From Alkalicaulis satelles (GTDB lineage: Bacteria; Pseudomonadota; Alphaproteobacteria; Caulobacterales; Maricaulaceae), in NCBI RefSeq assembly GCF_008630495.1, contig NZ_VWOJ01000002.1, forward strand, positions 697,001 to 761,000: a stretch of DNA of 64,000 nucleotides, given 5' to 3'. Positions 26,828-34,882 of the stretch are shown here, one piece after another (the first letter of the stretch is position 1; every line of letters begins with the position of its first letter). The notes beneath the pieces were generated by a model that saw nothing but the letters and a program-made list of their open reading frames with translations, made no database searches and was not told where the DNA came from. A program made the position numbers and the translations under genes.

Positions 26828-27895
26828 TTATAGCGGGTTTTCCGCAGGCGCGCCCGTTTCCGGATTCAGGCGGCGCGGCGCGCCCAGCCGCGCAGGCCCC
26901 AGAAACACCGCACCGTCCTGCAGGCGCAGGGGCAAGGCGATGCCTTCCTGGCGCGGCGGCGCCATCAGCGCGGCCAGGCGCAGGGCCTGGCCCTGTTCTT
27001 CATTGACCAGGCCGGCCGCCACCAGCGCGCCCGACAGGCGTTCGGGATTGGACACGATCACGCTGAGCCGTCCCGCCGGGCGCGTCAGCGCGTCCAGCGT
27101 CAGCTCGCCCGAACCGCTGATCAGGGCCGCGCCCCATTCCAGGCGCGCCTGACGCACCTCGATGGCGCCGCCCTCGCGCGCCCAGTGTCCGGTATCGCCC
27201 GTGGCCGCCAGCAAGGGCCAGGCGCGCAGGCGCGCATCCAGCCGCACCAGCTCCGCCTCGCGCCCGAAGGCCTGCGCCACATTCTCCGGCAAGGCGCCAG
27301 CGCCATAGCGCGCCCCGGTGACTTCCAGGCGCAGGGCGAAGGTGTCGTCCGCGCCGGCCAGTCCTTCGGCGACCAGCCGGTCCAGACCGCTGAACACCGG
27401 TTCGGGGCCTTCCAGCGCTGTCAGGGCCAGGCCTGTGAACTCTGCGCCCAACCGCGTGGTGGCGCCGCCAGCCGCTACCACGGAGACGCGCGCGGCGTCC
27501 GCATCGATGCGGTAGCGCGCCGGGCCGCCGGCCATATCCACGGCGAATTCGCCTGCGCCATCGAGCACCAAAATCCAGTGATTGAGATTGTAGAACTGCG
27601 CCGTGGCCGCCAGGCGCTGATAGCGCGCGCTCCACCCGCCCGCTTGCGCCGGCGCTGTGATGTGCGGGTCAGATGCGCGCACCGAGAAGCGGAAGGGATA
27701 ACCTGTCACCTCCAGGTCCTGATAGGCGATGGTGTAACCGGCCTCTTCCTGTTCTTCGATCCAGTCATGAGCGGCGGCGCGAATCTCGCCCGACATCCAG
27801 ACCCAGTAGGCGCCATGGATGATGACCGCAGCCGCCAAGAGGGCGAACGGGATGAACAGGGTCAGGCGCGAGGATGGTGAGGCGGAGCGGCTCAT
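26828..27895 (-). CDS. DUF2125-family membrane-anchored protein
   Basis: About 355 residues from ATG 27895, which begins MSRSASPSSRLTLFIPFALLAAAVIIHGAYWVW: one N-terminal membrane helix with the bulk in the periplasm. The motif YQDLEVTGYPFRFSVRASDP is characteristic of DUF2125, a family related in design to AsmA-like/DUF945 periplasmic proteins with long beta repeats. Function is unknown. It is the last gene of the ftsE-ftsX-ydcF-plsC block, 7 bases after the plsC stop, which suggests an envelope role. Confidence 0.8.
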   Translation of the reverse strand: MSRSASPSSRLTLFIPFALLAAAVIIHGAYWVWMSGEIRAAAHDWIEEQEEAGYTIAYQDLEVTGYPFRFSVRASDPHITAPAQAGGWSARYQRLAATAQFYNLNHWILVLDGAGEFAVDMAGGPARYRIDADAARVSVVAAGGATTRLGAEFTGLALTALEGPEPVFSGLDRLVAEGLAGADDTFALRLEVTGARYGAGALPENVAQAFGREAELVRLDARLRAWPLLAATGDTGHWAREGGAIEVRQARLEWGAALISGSGELTLDALTRPAGRLSVIVSNPERLSGALVAAGLVNEEQGQALRLAALMAPPRQEGIALPLRLQDGAVFLGPARLGAPRRLNPETGAPAENPL

Positions 27896-27902
27896 CTTGG
27901 GG

Positions 27903-28625
27903 TCAGCCCTCCCGGGCGCTGGCGAGAAGGGCGTTGGAGGCGGTCTCGATGCGGGTTTCCAGCTCGGCCATGAACGCGTCCTTGGCAAGGCCCGGCTCAA
28001 TCGCGGGCAGGAATTCCACGATGATGGTCCCGGGCCGGCGCACAAAGCCGCGCGGCGGCCAGTAAAGCCCTGAATTGAGCGCCACCGGAATGCAGGGCGC
28101 GCCCATGGCCGAATACAGCCCGGCCACGCCCGGCTTGTAGCTCTCATGCTCGCCCGGCGCCAGTCTGGTGCCTTGCGGAAAGATCACCACCTGGCGGCCT
28201 TCGCCCGCCCGTTCGCGGGCCTGTTTGAGCATGGCGCGCAGCGCCTTGGCCCCGGCGGCGCGGTCCACCTTGATATTTTTCAGCTTCATGGCGTACCAGC
28301 CGAAAAAGGGCAGATAGCTGAGCTCTTTTTTCAGGATGATGGCCGGATCGGGCAGGATCGCCCACAGGGCCAGGGTCTCGAACATGGACTGGTGCTTGGA
28401 GGCGACCAGCGCTCCGCCCTCGGGCAAGAACTCGCGCCCTTTCACCTGGTAACGCACGCCGCAAAGCACGCGCAAGCCTGCGAAAACCAGTGCGAGATAG
28501 ACCCGGAAGGCGGCGCGCGTCCATTCGCGCGGACCCAGGAGGGTGGGCGCGAACAGGACGCCCAGCACGGCCATAAGCCCGTACATCCACACTACAAACA
28601 GGGCCGAACCGATCACATGCATCAC
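27903..28625 (-). CDS. plsC: 1-acyl-sn-glycerol-3-phosphate acyltransferase
   Basis: A 240-residue membrane acyltransferase that makes phosphatidic acid from lysophosphatidic acid. The catalytic block is ASKHQSMFET, where the usual HX4D is HX4E; this variant occurs in other proteobacterial PlsC proteins. The acceptor-binding motif FPQGTR (usual FPEGTR) and a late VPVALNSG-type stretch (IPVALNSGLYW) are present. N-terminal helices (LFVVWMYGLMAVLGVLF) anchor it in the inner membrane. It sits 27 bases after the YdcF-like gene. Confidence 0.9.
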   Translation of the reverse strand: MMHVIGSALFVVWMYGLMAVLGVLFAPTLLGPREWTRAAFRVYLALVFAGLRVLCGVRYQVKGREFLPEGGALVASKHQSMFETLALWAILPDPAIILKKELSYLPFFGWYAMKLKNIKVDRAAGAKALRAMLKQARERAGEGRQVVIFPQGTRLAPGEHESYKPGVAGLYSAMGAPCIPVALNSGLYWPPRGFVRRPGTIIVEFLPAIEPGLAKDAFMAELETRIETASNALLASAREG

Positions 28626-28652
28626 AAGGGGTCATCCAAGGGTCTGGGGCCG

Positions 28653-29225
28653 TCAGCGGCCCGCCGCGCGCTCGCGCGCGAACACGGCGGCGTATTTGAG
28701 ATATTCCTGCAGCCAGCGGCGCGCCTGGGCGGTGCTGGACCAGGGAGCGGGAGCGGACACGCCATAGGCGATCAGGTCAAGATCGGGTGCTGCAGCCCGC
28801 AATTCCAGCAGGGCGCGGGGCATGTGGTAATCGCTGGTGATCACCAGGATGGCGCCATAGCCGCGTTCGCGCGCCCAGGCCGCGGTTTCAATCGCATTGC
28901 CAGCGGTGTTGGCCGCCTCCAGCCCGAAATCCACACAACAGTCAAACAGATCGTCCGGCGCGCCGGCGGCGGCGGCGATATCAGCCGGCGGGCTGCCCGG
29001 ATTGACCCCGGAGATGAGCAGGCGCCCGGCCTGTCCCGATTGCAACAGCTCCACCCCCGTCGCCACCCGCCCGCCCCCGCCGGTGAGCACCACCGCGCCC
29101 GGCGCGCTCACCAACGGGTCAGGGCCATAACCGCGCGCCTCGTTGAGGAACAGGGCGAATCCGGTGGCGAAGGCGAACAGCGCCACAAACGCGATCAGGC
29201 GTGCAGCCGACAATGCGCCCCTCAT
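28653..29225 (-). CDS. YdcF/ElyC/SanA-family (DUF218) membrane protein
   Basis: A 190-residue protein with an N-terminal helix (LIAFVALFAFATGFALFL) and a DUF218 domain. The conserved elements VVLTGGGGRVATGVELLQ, LLISGVNPG, NTAGNAIETAAWARERG and VITSDYHMPRALLEL are all visible. DUF218 proteins (ElyC, SanA) influence the envelope and peptidoglycan precursor metabolism in enterobacteria. It overlaps the ftsX stop by 4 bases. Confidence 0.87.
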   Translation of the reverse strand: MRGALSAARLIAFVALFAFATGFALFLNEARGYGPDPLVSAPGAVVLTGGGGRVATGVELLQSGQAGRLLISGVNPGSPPADIAAAAGAPDDLFDCCVDFGLEAANTAGNAIETAAWARERGYGAILVITSDYHMPRALLELRAAAPDLDLIAYGVSAPAPWSSTAQARRWLQEYLKYAAVFARERAAGR

Positions 29226-30121
29226 GGCCAGCGCGCCTTCAGCTCGGCACCCACGGCCAGGCGCGCCGTGCCAGCGGCGATCAGGGCCGAGGCCAGGGCC
29301 GCCACGGGCGGGATGGCCGCGGCGCTCCAGCCGATATCCAGCCCGGGCAGGAAGAAGGCCTGTCCCGCCGCGCCGCCCGCTTCAGCCAGCGCCAGCCCGG
29401 CGCCCACGGCCAGCACCGCGCCCGCCAGCCCGGCCTTCAGGCCCAGGAAGAAGAAGCGCCGCTGGAATATCCCGGTCACATACCGGTCCGGCGCGCCGAC
29501 CAGGTGCAGCGCCTCGGCCACATCCCAGCGCGCCGCCAGCGAGGCGCGCGCAGCGAATGTGATCACCGCGCCCGCCGCCAGCACCAGCACGCCCATCAGC
29601 GCCAGAGCGAAATAGCGCACCGCCCCGGCGGCCTGCTGCACGGCGGCCTCCCAGCGGGCGTGATCATCCACCGCCACCTCATAGGGCTCATCGCTCAGGA
29701 GCGTCTCGATGGCGCCCGGCGCGGGCGGGTTTTCGGGATCGATGCGCACGGCGATCAGGCGCGGCACGGGCAGGTCATCGGGCAGGCCCGCCGGCCCAAG
29801 CCAGGGACGCAGCAGCGCTTCGGCGTCGGCCCGGCTGCGCGCATCGGCGGAAATCACGCCGGGCAGGCGCGCAATCTGCTGGGCGGCCAGATAGGCGTCG
29901 GCGTCCGCATCGCGGCCATCCACGGCGATGAGCTGCACGGTCAACTCGCCCGCCAACTGAGCGGTCCAGCCATCCGAGGCGCGCCAGGCGCCCGCCGCGC
30001 CCAGAGCGGCCAGGCTCGCCAGGAACACCAGGATCGCCGCTACGGCGAACAGGGGCCGGTCGCGCGCATGGTCAGGCGGCAGCAGCGGCGCGGTGCGGCG
30101 GGGCTTGTCCTGTGTGCTCAT
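29222..30121 (-). CDS. ftsX: Cell division protein FtsX
   Basis: A 299-residue ABC-type permease. It has an N-terminal cytoplasmic tail, the first helix (FAVAAILVFLASLAALGAAG), a periplasmic domain of ~130 residues, and three C-terminal helices (YFALALMGVLVLAAGAVITFAA; FFFLGLKAGLAGAVLAVGAGLAL; AAAIPPVAALASALIAAG). FtsEX couples ATP hydrolysis to activation of peptidoglycan hydrolases at the septum. The start overlaps the ftsE stop by 4 bases, as in most genomes. Confidence 0.9.
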   Translation of the reverse strand: MSTQDKPRRTAPLLPPDHARDRPLFAVAAILVFLASLAALGAAGAWRASDGWTAQLAGELTVQLIAVDGRDADADAYLAAQQIARLPGVISADARSRADAEALLRPWLGPAGLPDDLPVPRLIAVRIDPENPPAPGAIETLLSDEPYEVAVDDHARWEAAVQQAAGAVRYFALALMGVLVLAAGAVITFAARASLAARWDVAEALHLVGAPDRYVTGIFQRRFFFLGLKAGLAGAVLAVGAGLALAEAGGAAGQAFFLPGLDIGWSAAAIPPVAALASALIAAGTARLAVGAELKARWP

Positions 30122-30840
30122 GCGGCTTTCGGCTTGCTGACAAGCCGTCCCTCCGCCAGCTCCAGAACCGGCGCGTTCAGCGAGCGCACCAGGGTGATGT
30201 CATGGCTGGCGATCAGCACGGTGGTCCCCAGCCGGTTCAACTCCACAAACAGACGCAGGAGCCGGTGCGCCATGGCCGGATCCACATTGCCGGTGGGCTC
30301 GTCTGCGATCAGGAGATCAGGGCGCGAGATCACCGCCCGGGCGATGGCGGCGCGCTGCTGTTCTCCGCCTGACAGGCTGGCGGGCAGGGCGTGGAGCCGC
30401 TCTCCCAGCCCCACCCAGGCCAGCAGATCGGCCACGTCATCAGCGTAACTGGCGCGCGCCTGTCCAGCCACGCGCAGCGGCAGGGCCACATTGTCGAATA
30501 CGCTAAGATGCCCCAGCAGGCGGAAATCCTGGAACACCACCCCGATCCGGCGGCGCAGCCCGGGCAGATCCTCGCGCGGCATGAGGGCGGTGTCGCGCCC
30601 GAACAGGGAGATCAGCCCGCGCGAGGGCTGGCGATCGCGATAGATCAGGCGCAGGAGCGACGACTTGCCCGCGCCGGACGGTCCGGTGAGGAAATGGAAA
30701 CTTCCGCTTGGTAGATCAAAGCTGAGATCGCTGAGGATTTCCGGTCCGCGGCCATAACGCAGGCCTACCGCATCGAACCGCACCGCAGGGTCGGTCTCGC
30801 GCGTCAGGTCCGGTGAAGGGCGCGGTGTCGGGGTCATCAC
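30118..30840 (-). CDS. ftsE: Cell division ATP-binding protein FtsE
   Basis: A 240-residue ABC ATPase with Walker A GPSGAGKSSLLRL, Q-loop VFQDFRLL, signature LSGGEQQRAAIARAV and Walker B LLIADEPTGNVD; the GNVD variant is typical of FtsE. It pairs with FtsX to drive septal wall hydrolysis. The 5-gene set ftsE-ftsX-ydcF-like-plsC-DUF2125 has overlaps or gaps under 30 bases, so it is one operon. The promoter must lie near 30841-30911, shared with the divergent zinc-ribbon gene. Confidence 0.94.
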   Translation of the reverse strand: MMTPTPRPSPDLTRETDPAVRFDAVGLRYGRGPEILSDLSFDLPSGSFHFLTGPSGAGKSSLLRLIYRDRQPSRGLISLFGRDTALMPREDLPGLRRRIGVVFQDFRLLGHLSVFDNVALPLRVAGQARASYADDVADLLAWVGLGERLHALPASLSGGEQQRAAIARAVISRPDLLIADEPTGNVDPAMAHRLLRLFVELNRLGTTVLIASHDITLVRSLNAPVLELAEGRLVSKPKAA

Positions 30841-30911
30841 TCGGCGGTGCGGGCCTGTACGAAGTTGCAGGATTCGCCGTCAACTATGCAGGAAAAGCGA
30901 GCCGTGCGTCC

Positions 30912-31592
30912 ATGATCGTCACCTGTCCGAGCTGTGATGCGAAATACCGCGTCGAGCCTGCCGCGCTGGAGGCGCGGGGCGGACGGGTGCGCTGTGCGTC
31001 CTGTGGCCATCACTGGCAGGTGGAGGCCGAGGCGCTGACGCTGTCAGAACCCGCCGAGCCGCGCCCCAAACCCGCCGCGCCCGAGCCTGAGCCTGCGCCC
31101 AGCCTGAAGGACAAGCCCGCCGCCGCCGTGCGCGCGCGCGCCGAGGCCCGCCGCCGCAAGGCGCGCCTGGCCGCCGAAGGCGCGGGCTGGGCGGGCGTGG
31201 CAGCCGCCCTGGTGGTCATGCTGGCTGGCGCGGTGTTCCTGCGCGCCGATATCGTGTCGGCCTTCCCGCATGCTGCGGGCGCCTATGCCGCTGTGGGGCT
31301 GGAGACCCATCCCACAGGCCTGAAGGTGGAAGATCTCGGCGCGATGTTTGAAGATGTGGACGGCGCGCCCTCCCTGATCGTGGAAGGCGTGGTGCGCAAC
31401 ACCACAGCGCGCCTGCGCCGTACTGCGCCGCTCAAGGCCATGGCGCTGGATGAGCACGGCAATGTGCTGGCCGAATGGCGCGTCGTTCTGGAATCCACCG
31501 CCCTGCCAGGCGGCGGGTCAGAGCGCTTCCGCACCCTGATGACCGCCCCGCCCGACGCCGCGGTGCGCGTCGAGGTGATCGTGGAGGGGTGA
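30912..31592 (+). CDS. MJ0042-type zinc-ribbon / DUF3426 membrane protein
   Basis: About 226 residues from ATG 30912. The first 35 residues are an MJ0042 zinc ribbon (VTCPSCDAKYRV ... VRCASCGHHW, two CxxC pairs). A Pro/Glu-rich and then Arg/Lys-rich linker leads to one membrane helix (GVAAALVVMLAGAVFL), and the rest is a DUF3426-type periplasmic domain (VEGVVRNTTARLRRTAPLKAMALDEHG). This group commonly lies divergent from ftsEX in alphaproteobacteria, as here, but its role is not established. Confidence 0.85.
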   Translation: MIVTCPSCDAKYRVEPAALEARGGRVRCASCGHHWQVEAEALTLSEPAEPRPKPAAPEPEPAPSLKDKPAAAVRARAEARRRKARLAAEGAGWAGVAAALVVMLAGAVFLRADIVSAFPHAAGAYAAVGLETHPTGLKVEDLGAMFEDVDGAPSLIVEGVVRNTTARLRRTAPLKAMALDEHGNVLAEWRVVLESTALPGGGSERFRTLMTAPPDAAVRVEVIVEG

Positions 31593-31650
31593 GGCGGAAG
31601 GTCTCAACTGTTGTTCCAGCATTGCCGCGCAAATGGATGGGGCTAACAGG

Positions 31651-32310
31651 CTAATCAGGCGTGACGCACAAATTGGGAAGAGCGTTGATATCGGATATAG
31701 GTATCTGGCCTTCAGAGTTTCTCGCGCTTGAGTCCCGGTAGACAACCAGGGCCCGCACAGCGACCTGTTCATCGAGACAGTAGAGCATTTCCACCGGGGC
31801 CAGCCGCATACGGGTTGCAGCATCCTGCATGGCGGGATTGGTGACACGGCTAACGCGCCGGGTCTGTCGCCCAGAAGCGCAATGGACCTCGGGATCAACC
31901 GGCACGCCAGCGGAATCAGGCCGCAGCGCCAGGGCGCAGGCCATATGGCGTGCACCCATCTCTACGGCCGAAACCGGCATTAACGGCTCTGCGCGGACCA
32001 GAATTTGACCCAACGCTGGCGCCCAGCCCGCTTCATGGCGCACCATGACCAGATTTTCGGCAATTTCGATATGAGGAGGCGGTCCCCAACGCCTGCTTGG
32101 CTCCGGCAATGGCAATGAAATGGCCGCTAGGGCGGAGTCGGCGGCCAGTTGTATGTCTGCCGCTTCGGGAAGACCGGCAGGGCAGTCAGCCAACAGCCGG
32201 TCAGGCCCGCGCTCACCATCTGGCTGTTCGCTTTCTGCAAGGAGAGTGCAGATAACTTCTGTGCCGGGAAGGCCGCCTGCCAGCGTCAGCGCTAAGATCA
32301 GTGCGAGCAT
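31651..32310 (-). CDS. Secreted cysteine-containing protein, unknown (paralogue of the gene at 46032)
   Basis: About 219 residues from ATG 32310 (MLALILALTLAGG signal peptide; a start 15 bases upstream is possible). The mature part has five or so cysteines. The block MPVSAVEMGARHMACALAL, with a following VHCASG, lines up with IPAQAVGRGWHPAACAVAA and VECAFG in the protein encoded at 46032-46619, and both have similar length and signal. It belongs to no family I recognise. It is transcribed alone, converging on the zinc-ribbon gene. Confidence 0.65.
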   Translation of the reverse strand: MLALILALTLAGGLPGTEVICTLLAESEQPDGERGPDRLLADCPAGLPEAADIQLAADSALAAISLPLPEPSRRWGPPPHIEIAENLVMVRHEAGWAPALGQILVRAEPLMPVSAVEMGARHMACALALRPDSAGVPVDPEVHCASGRQTRRVSRVTNPAMQDAATRMRLAPVEMLYCLDEQVAVRALVVYRDSSARNSEGQIPISDINALPNLCVTPD

Positions 32311-32374
32311 TTGCCCCTCCTGCACTCCTGATGCGCGAGATTAACGCCCGCGTTCAGACTCAGGCAAGCGCCCC

Positions 32375-33145
32375 CTACCCCACAAACGCCTTTTCAACCA
32401 CATAATGGGCGGGGCGGGCGTTGGAGCCTTCTTCCAGACCGGCTTTTTCGCACAGGGCCTTGAGGTCGGCGAGCATCTCCATGGAGCCGCAGATCATCAC
32501 CCGGTCGCGGGCCGGATCAAACGGCGCCACGCCCAGTTCATTGAAGAGTTCGCCAGATTCGATCAGCGTGGTGATGCGCCCCATGCGCTCTGAGGGTTCG
32601 CGCGTGGTGGTGGGGTAGTGGATGAGCTGTTTGGACGCCATCTCGCCCACCAGAACGTCCGCGCGCGCCGCCGCCACCAGCTCATGGCCATAATCCAGCT
32701 CTGCGGCTTCGCGGCAGGTATGGGTAAGGATCACCTTGGAAAAGCGCTCATAGGTTTCCGGGTCGCGCACGACGGCGGCGAAGGGCGCGATGCCGGTGCC
32801 GGTGGACAAAAGATAGAGCCGCTCTCCGGGCACGAGCGCGTCCAGCACCAGAGTGCCCACCGACTTGGTTCCCAGAAGGATCCTGTCGCCCACCTGGATG
32901 TGCTGGAGGCGCGAGGTCAGCGGGCCGCCAGGCACCTTGATGGAGAAGAATTCCAGCTCCTCGTCCCAGGCGGGGCTGGCCACCGAATAGGCGCGCAGAA
33001 GCGGCTTGCCGTCCACCTCAAGCCCCAGCATCACGAACTCGCCCGAGCGGAAGCGGAAGCTCTGCGGGCGCGTCACCCGGAAGGCGAACAGCCGGTCAGT
33101 GTAATGACGCACCGAAAGCACAGTCTGTTCCGTCACCGCCGCCAT
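32375..33145 (-). CDS. fpr: Ferredoxin/flavodoxin-NADP reductase
   Basis: A 256-residue FNR. The FAD-binding motif LLRAYSVASPAWDEELEFFSIKV is cut as RAYS at residue ~50, and the NADP side has STGTGIAPFAAVVRDP and later ICGSMEMLADLK. The C-terminus YVVEKAFVG matches the bacterial subclass I FprA ending ...VEKAFV(G/E). It moves electrons between NADPH and ferredoxin or flavodoxin, important in oxidative stress and Fe-S enzyme supply. It is monocistronic. Confidence 0.93.
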   Translation of the reverse strand: MAAVTEQTVLSVRHYTDRLFAFRVTRPQSFRFRSGEFVMLGLEVDGKPLLRAYSVASPAWDEELEFFSIKVPGGPLTSRLQHIQVGDRILLGTKSVGTLVLDALVPGERLYLLSTGTGIAPFAAVVRDPETYERFSKVILTHTCREAAELDYGHELVAAARADVLVGEMASKQLIHYPTTTREPSERMGRITTLIESGELFNELGVAPFDPARDRVMICGSMEMLADLKALCEKAGLEEGSNARPAHYVVEKAFVG

Positions 33146-33240
33146 GCGCGAACCCCGTCCTTGGCCTCAGTCTGGCAAGGCTTCTAGGCGCGCGCCATGC
33201 GCTTGCCAACCGCCGCACTGTGTCGCAGGGGGGCCGGAAC

Positions 33241-33816
33241 TCACGATCCCGCCTTCAGCGCGCCCTCTTCGGTGACGATCCAGTCCAGGCGCATGTCATG
33301 GCCCGCGCAGGGCACGCGCTTCATGCGCTGGGCGGCATAGGCGAGACCCACCGCCGTGACGGGGCCTTGCGCGCGCAAGGACGCCAGCGTGCGGTCATAA
33401 TATCCCCCGCCATAGCCCAGCCGGCGGCCTTCATGATCGAAGGCCAGGAGGGGAACCAGGATGAGGGCGGGGGTGAGGGTTTGCGCGCCCGCGCCGGGCG
33501 TTTCGATGCCATAGGCGCCGGTTTCCAGCTCATCGCCCGGCGCCCAGGCCCGGAATGTCAGTGGCTGGTCCGGCCCGTCGACGCAGGGCAGGGCCAGGCG
33601 CGCCTGCTCGCACCAGAAGGTTTCCATCAGCGGGCCGGGGTCGATCTCTCCGCGCACCGGGCGGTAGCCGGCCACAACGCTGTGGAGCGGCGGCCAGAGG
33701 GCGTCAGGGAAGCGGGCGGCCAGACGTTCGCCGGCTTGCGGATCGGCCTTGTGAGCCGCCAGGCGGGTTTTCAGTGCGCGCTTGCGCGCCTGCTGTTTGC
33801 GCCAGATGGTCAGCAT
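33241..33816 (-). CDS. 5-formyltetrahydrofolate cyclo-ligase
   Basis: About 191 residues from ATG 33816 (MLTIWRKQQARKRALK); a start at 33879 would run into the 6S RNA. The family motifs VPLLAFDHEGRRLGYGGGYYDRTLA (ATP site) and the N-terminal basic KQQARKRALK are present. The enzyme makes 5,10-methenyl-THF from 5-formyl-THF with ATP. Lying directly downstream of zapA and 6S RNA, it matches the conserved ygfA position. Confidence 0.92.
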   Translation of the reverse strand: MLTIWRKQQARKRALKTRLAAHKADPQAGERLAARFPDALWPPLHSVVAGYRPVRGEIDPGPLMETFWCEQARLALPCVDGPDQPLTFRAWAPGDELETGAYGIETPGAGAQTLTPALILVPLLAFDHEGRRLGYGGGYYDRTLASLRAQGPVTAVGLAYAAQRMKRVPCAGHDMRLDWIVTEEGALKAGS

Positions 33817-33844
33817 GCCCCTGTCCTGTTTGGAAGGGGAAAGG

Positions 33845-34012
33845 TGGCGGCGCCGGTTTCGCCGCTGGCCGTTGTCCAACCCTGATGACCCGGTAAACCA
33901 GGTGGGCGCCGCGTGACGGGGACCACGGTCCGCGTCAGAGGCAGCTCCCTCTCAGAGATGTAAGGTCGCCGGGATGTTAAGGCCTGGCGCACGAACGAGC
34001 TACCGCCGTTAC
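33845..34012 (-). ncRNA. ssrS: 6S RNA (regulator of RNA polymerase)
   Basis: Called from position and fold. The 225-base gap between zapA and the 5-FCL gene on the same strand is where 6S RNA sits in many proteobacteria. Read on the minus strand, the gap folds as a long rod. The apical hairpin is TGACG-C-GGACC/GGTCC-C-CGTCA (33914-33937). Below it GGGAGCTGC pairs with GCGGCGCCC, then an open bubble, then CCCGG..ACC with GGT..CCGGG, and the outer GGCGG/CCGCC closes it. A double-stranded rod with a central bubble is what holds sigma-70 polymerase. Ends are uncertain by about 20 bases. Confidence 0.75.
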
Positions 34013-34039
34013 AGAAGATGGGGCTGAACCGGTCCGGCC

Positions 34040-34411
34040 TCAAGCGTCTTGCTCATCGCTTGCGCCGGGTTGAACCAGCGCTTCCAGCCGGGCGGCTGCA
34101 GTATTGATCGCTTCGGCGGCGCGCGCCCTGTCGGCGCGCCTGCGCGCCTCGGCCTGGGACAGGCGCCCGCGCGTTTCGGTCAGGTCCTCCTCCAGCGCCT
34201 CGATGCGCCCCTGCGCCTCGCGCAGCTCGTCGCCCACGATCAGGGCGGCCATCAGCAGGAGGCGCACATCGCCGATCTGTCCGACACGCTCGGCCAGATC
34301 GCGCACATGCCCGTCCAGATGAGCGGCGAGCTCGCGCAGATAGGCCTGCTGGCCGTCCTCGCAGCCAATGGTGAAGGCGCGGCCATTGAGGGAAATCGTG
34401 ACCTTGCTCAC
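34040..34411 (-). CDS. zapA: Cell division protein ZapA
   Basis: A 123-residue protein. The N-terminal domain (VTISLNGRAFTIGCEDGQQAYLRELAAHLDG, split as ISLNGR and CEDGQ..YL) and the DVRLLLMAALIVGDEL helix are the ZapA signatures. The C-terminal half is a coiled coil with repeated Glu/Arg/Ala. ZapA cross-links FtsZ filaments at the Z-ring. It overlaps the upstream coiled-coil gene by 4 bases and is followed by 6S RNA. Confidence 0.92.
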   Translation of the reverse strand: MSKVTISLNGRAFTIGCEDGQQAYLRELAAHLDGHVRDLAERVGQIGDVRLLLMAALIVGDELREAQGRIEALEEDLTETRGRLSQAEARRRADRARAAEAINTAAARLEALVQPGASDEQDA

Positions 34412-34746
34412 GCCTCGTCCTCCGCATCATCCACCGCGGGGTCTTCTGGCGCCGGTTTGGCGTCGAGCAGGGCCTGAAGCGCCTGTTCGGCCTGGACCAG
34501 CGCGGCGCTGGCGTCCCGGGCGGCCCCGGCCAGTTCGTGCTCGCGCCCGCGCGCCTCGTCCAGGGCGGCGGCGAGCCGGGCGCGGTCTTCATCGGCGCTG
34601 CGGGCGGCGGCGGATTCCGCCCCCGCATCCCCGGCGCGCCGGGACAGGCCGTCCATGCGGGCGGCCACAGCCGAAACCGCGCGCTCAAGCCGGGCGCCGG
34701 CCTCGGCCAGCGGATCGGCGTCGTCAGGGGGTGCAGCCTCGCTCAT
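34408..34746 (-). CDS. Coiled-coil protein of the DUF4164 type
   Basis: About 112 residues from ATG 34746 (MSEAAPPDDADPLAEAG). It is almost wholly a heptad-rich coiled coil (LERAVSAVAARMDGLS ... LAAALDEARGREHELAG) and ends in an acidic tail. A small coiled-coil gene upstream of and overlapping zapA is typical of alphaproteobacteria, and a role at the divisome is possible. Function is unknown. Confidence 0.7.
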   Translation of the reverse strand: MSEAAPPDDADPLAEAGARLERAVSAVAARMDGLSRRAGDAGAESAAARSADEDRARLAAALDEARGREHELAGAARDASAALVQAEQALQALLDAKPAPEDPAVDDAEDEA

Positions 34747-34882
34747 GGACGGCAGAATCCGCTTTTGCGCGGAAAAGTTCAAGCGATGCGTGAGGGCGCG
34801 CGCAGACCCGCGCACTGGCGCCGGTCTTGCGGATCAGCCATAAGTCAGACAGGTCTTGGGACCTGACGCGCAGGAGAGCTTC

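Noticed and set aside
26828-28147. Longer start for the DUF2125 gene at 28147
   Set aside because: The extra 84 residues overlap plsC on the same strand and are compositionally unlike a protein; ATG 27895 gives a proper membrane anchor.
32405-33187. Plus-strand frames opposite the ferredoxin-NADP reductase gene
   Set aside because: They are shadows of that gene, with no motif support.
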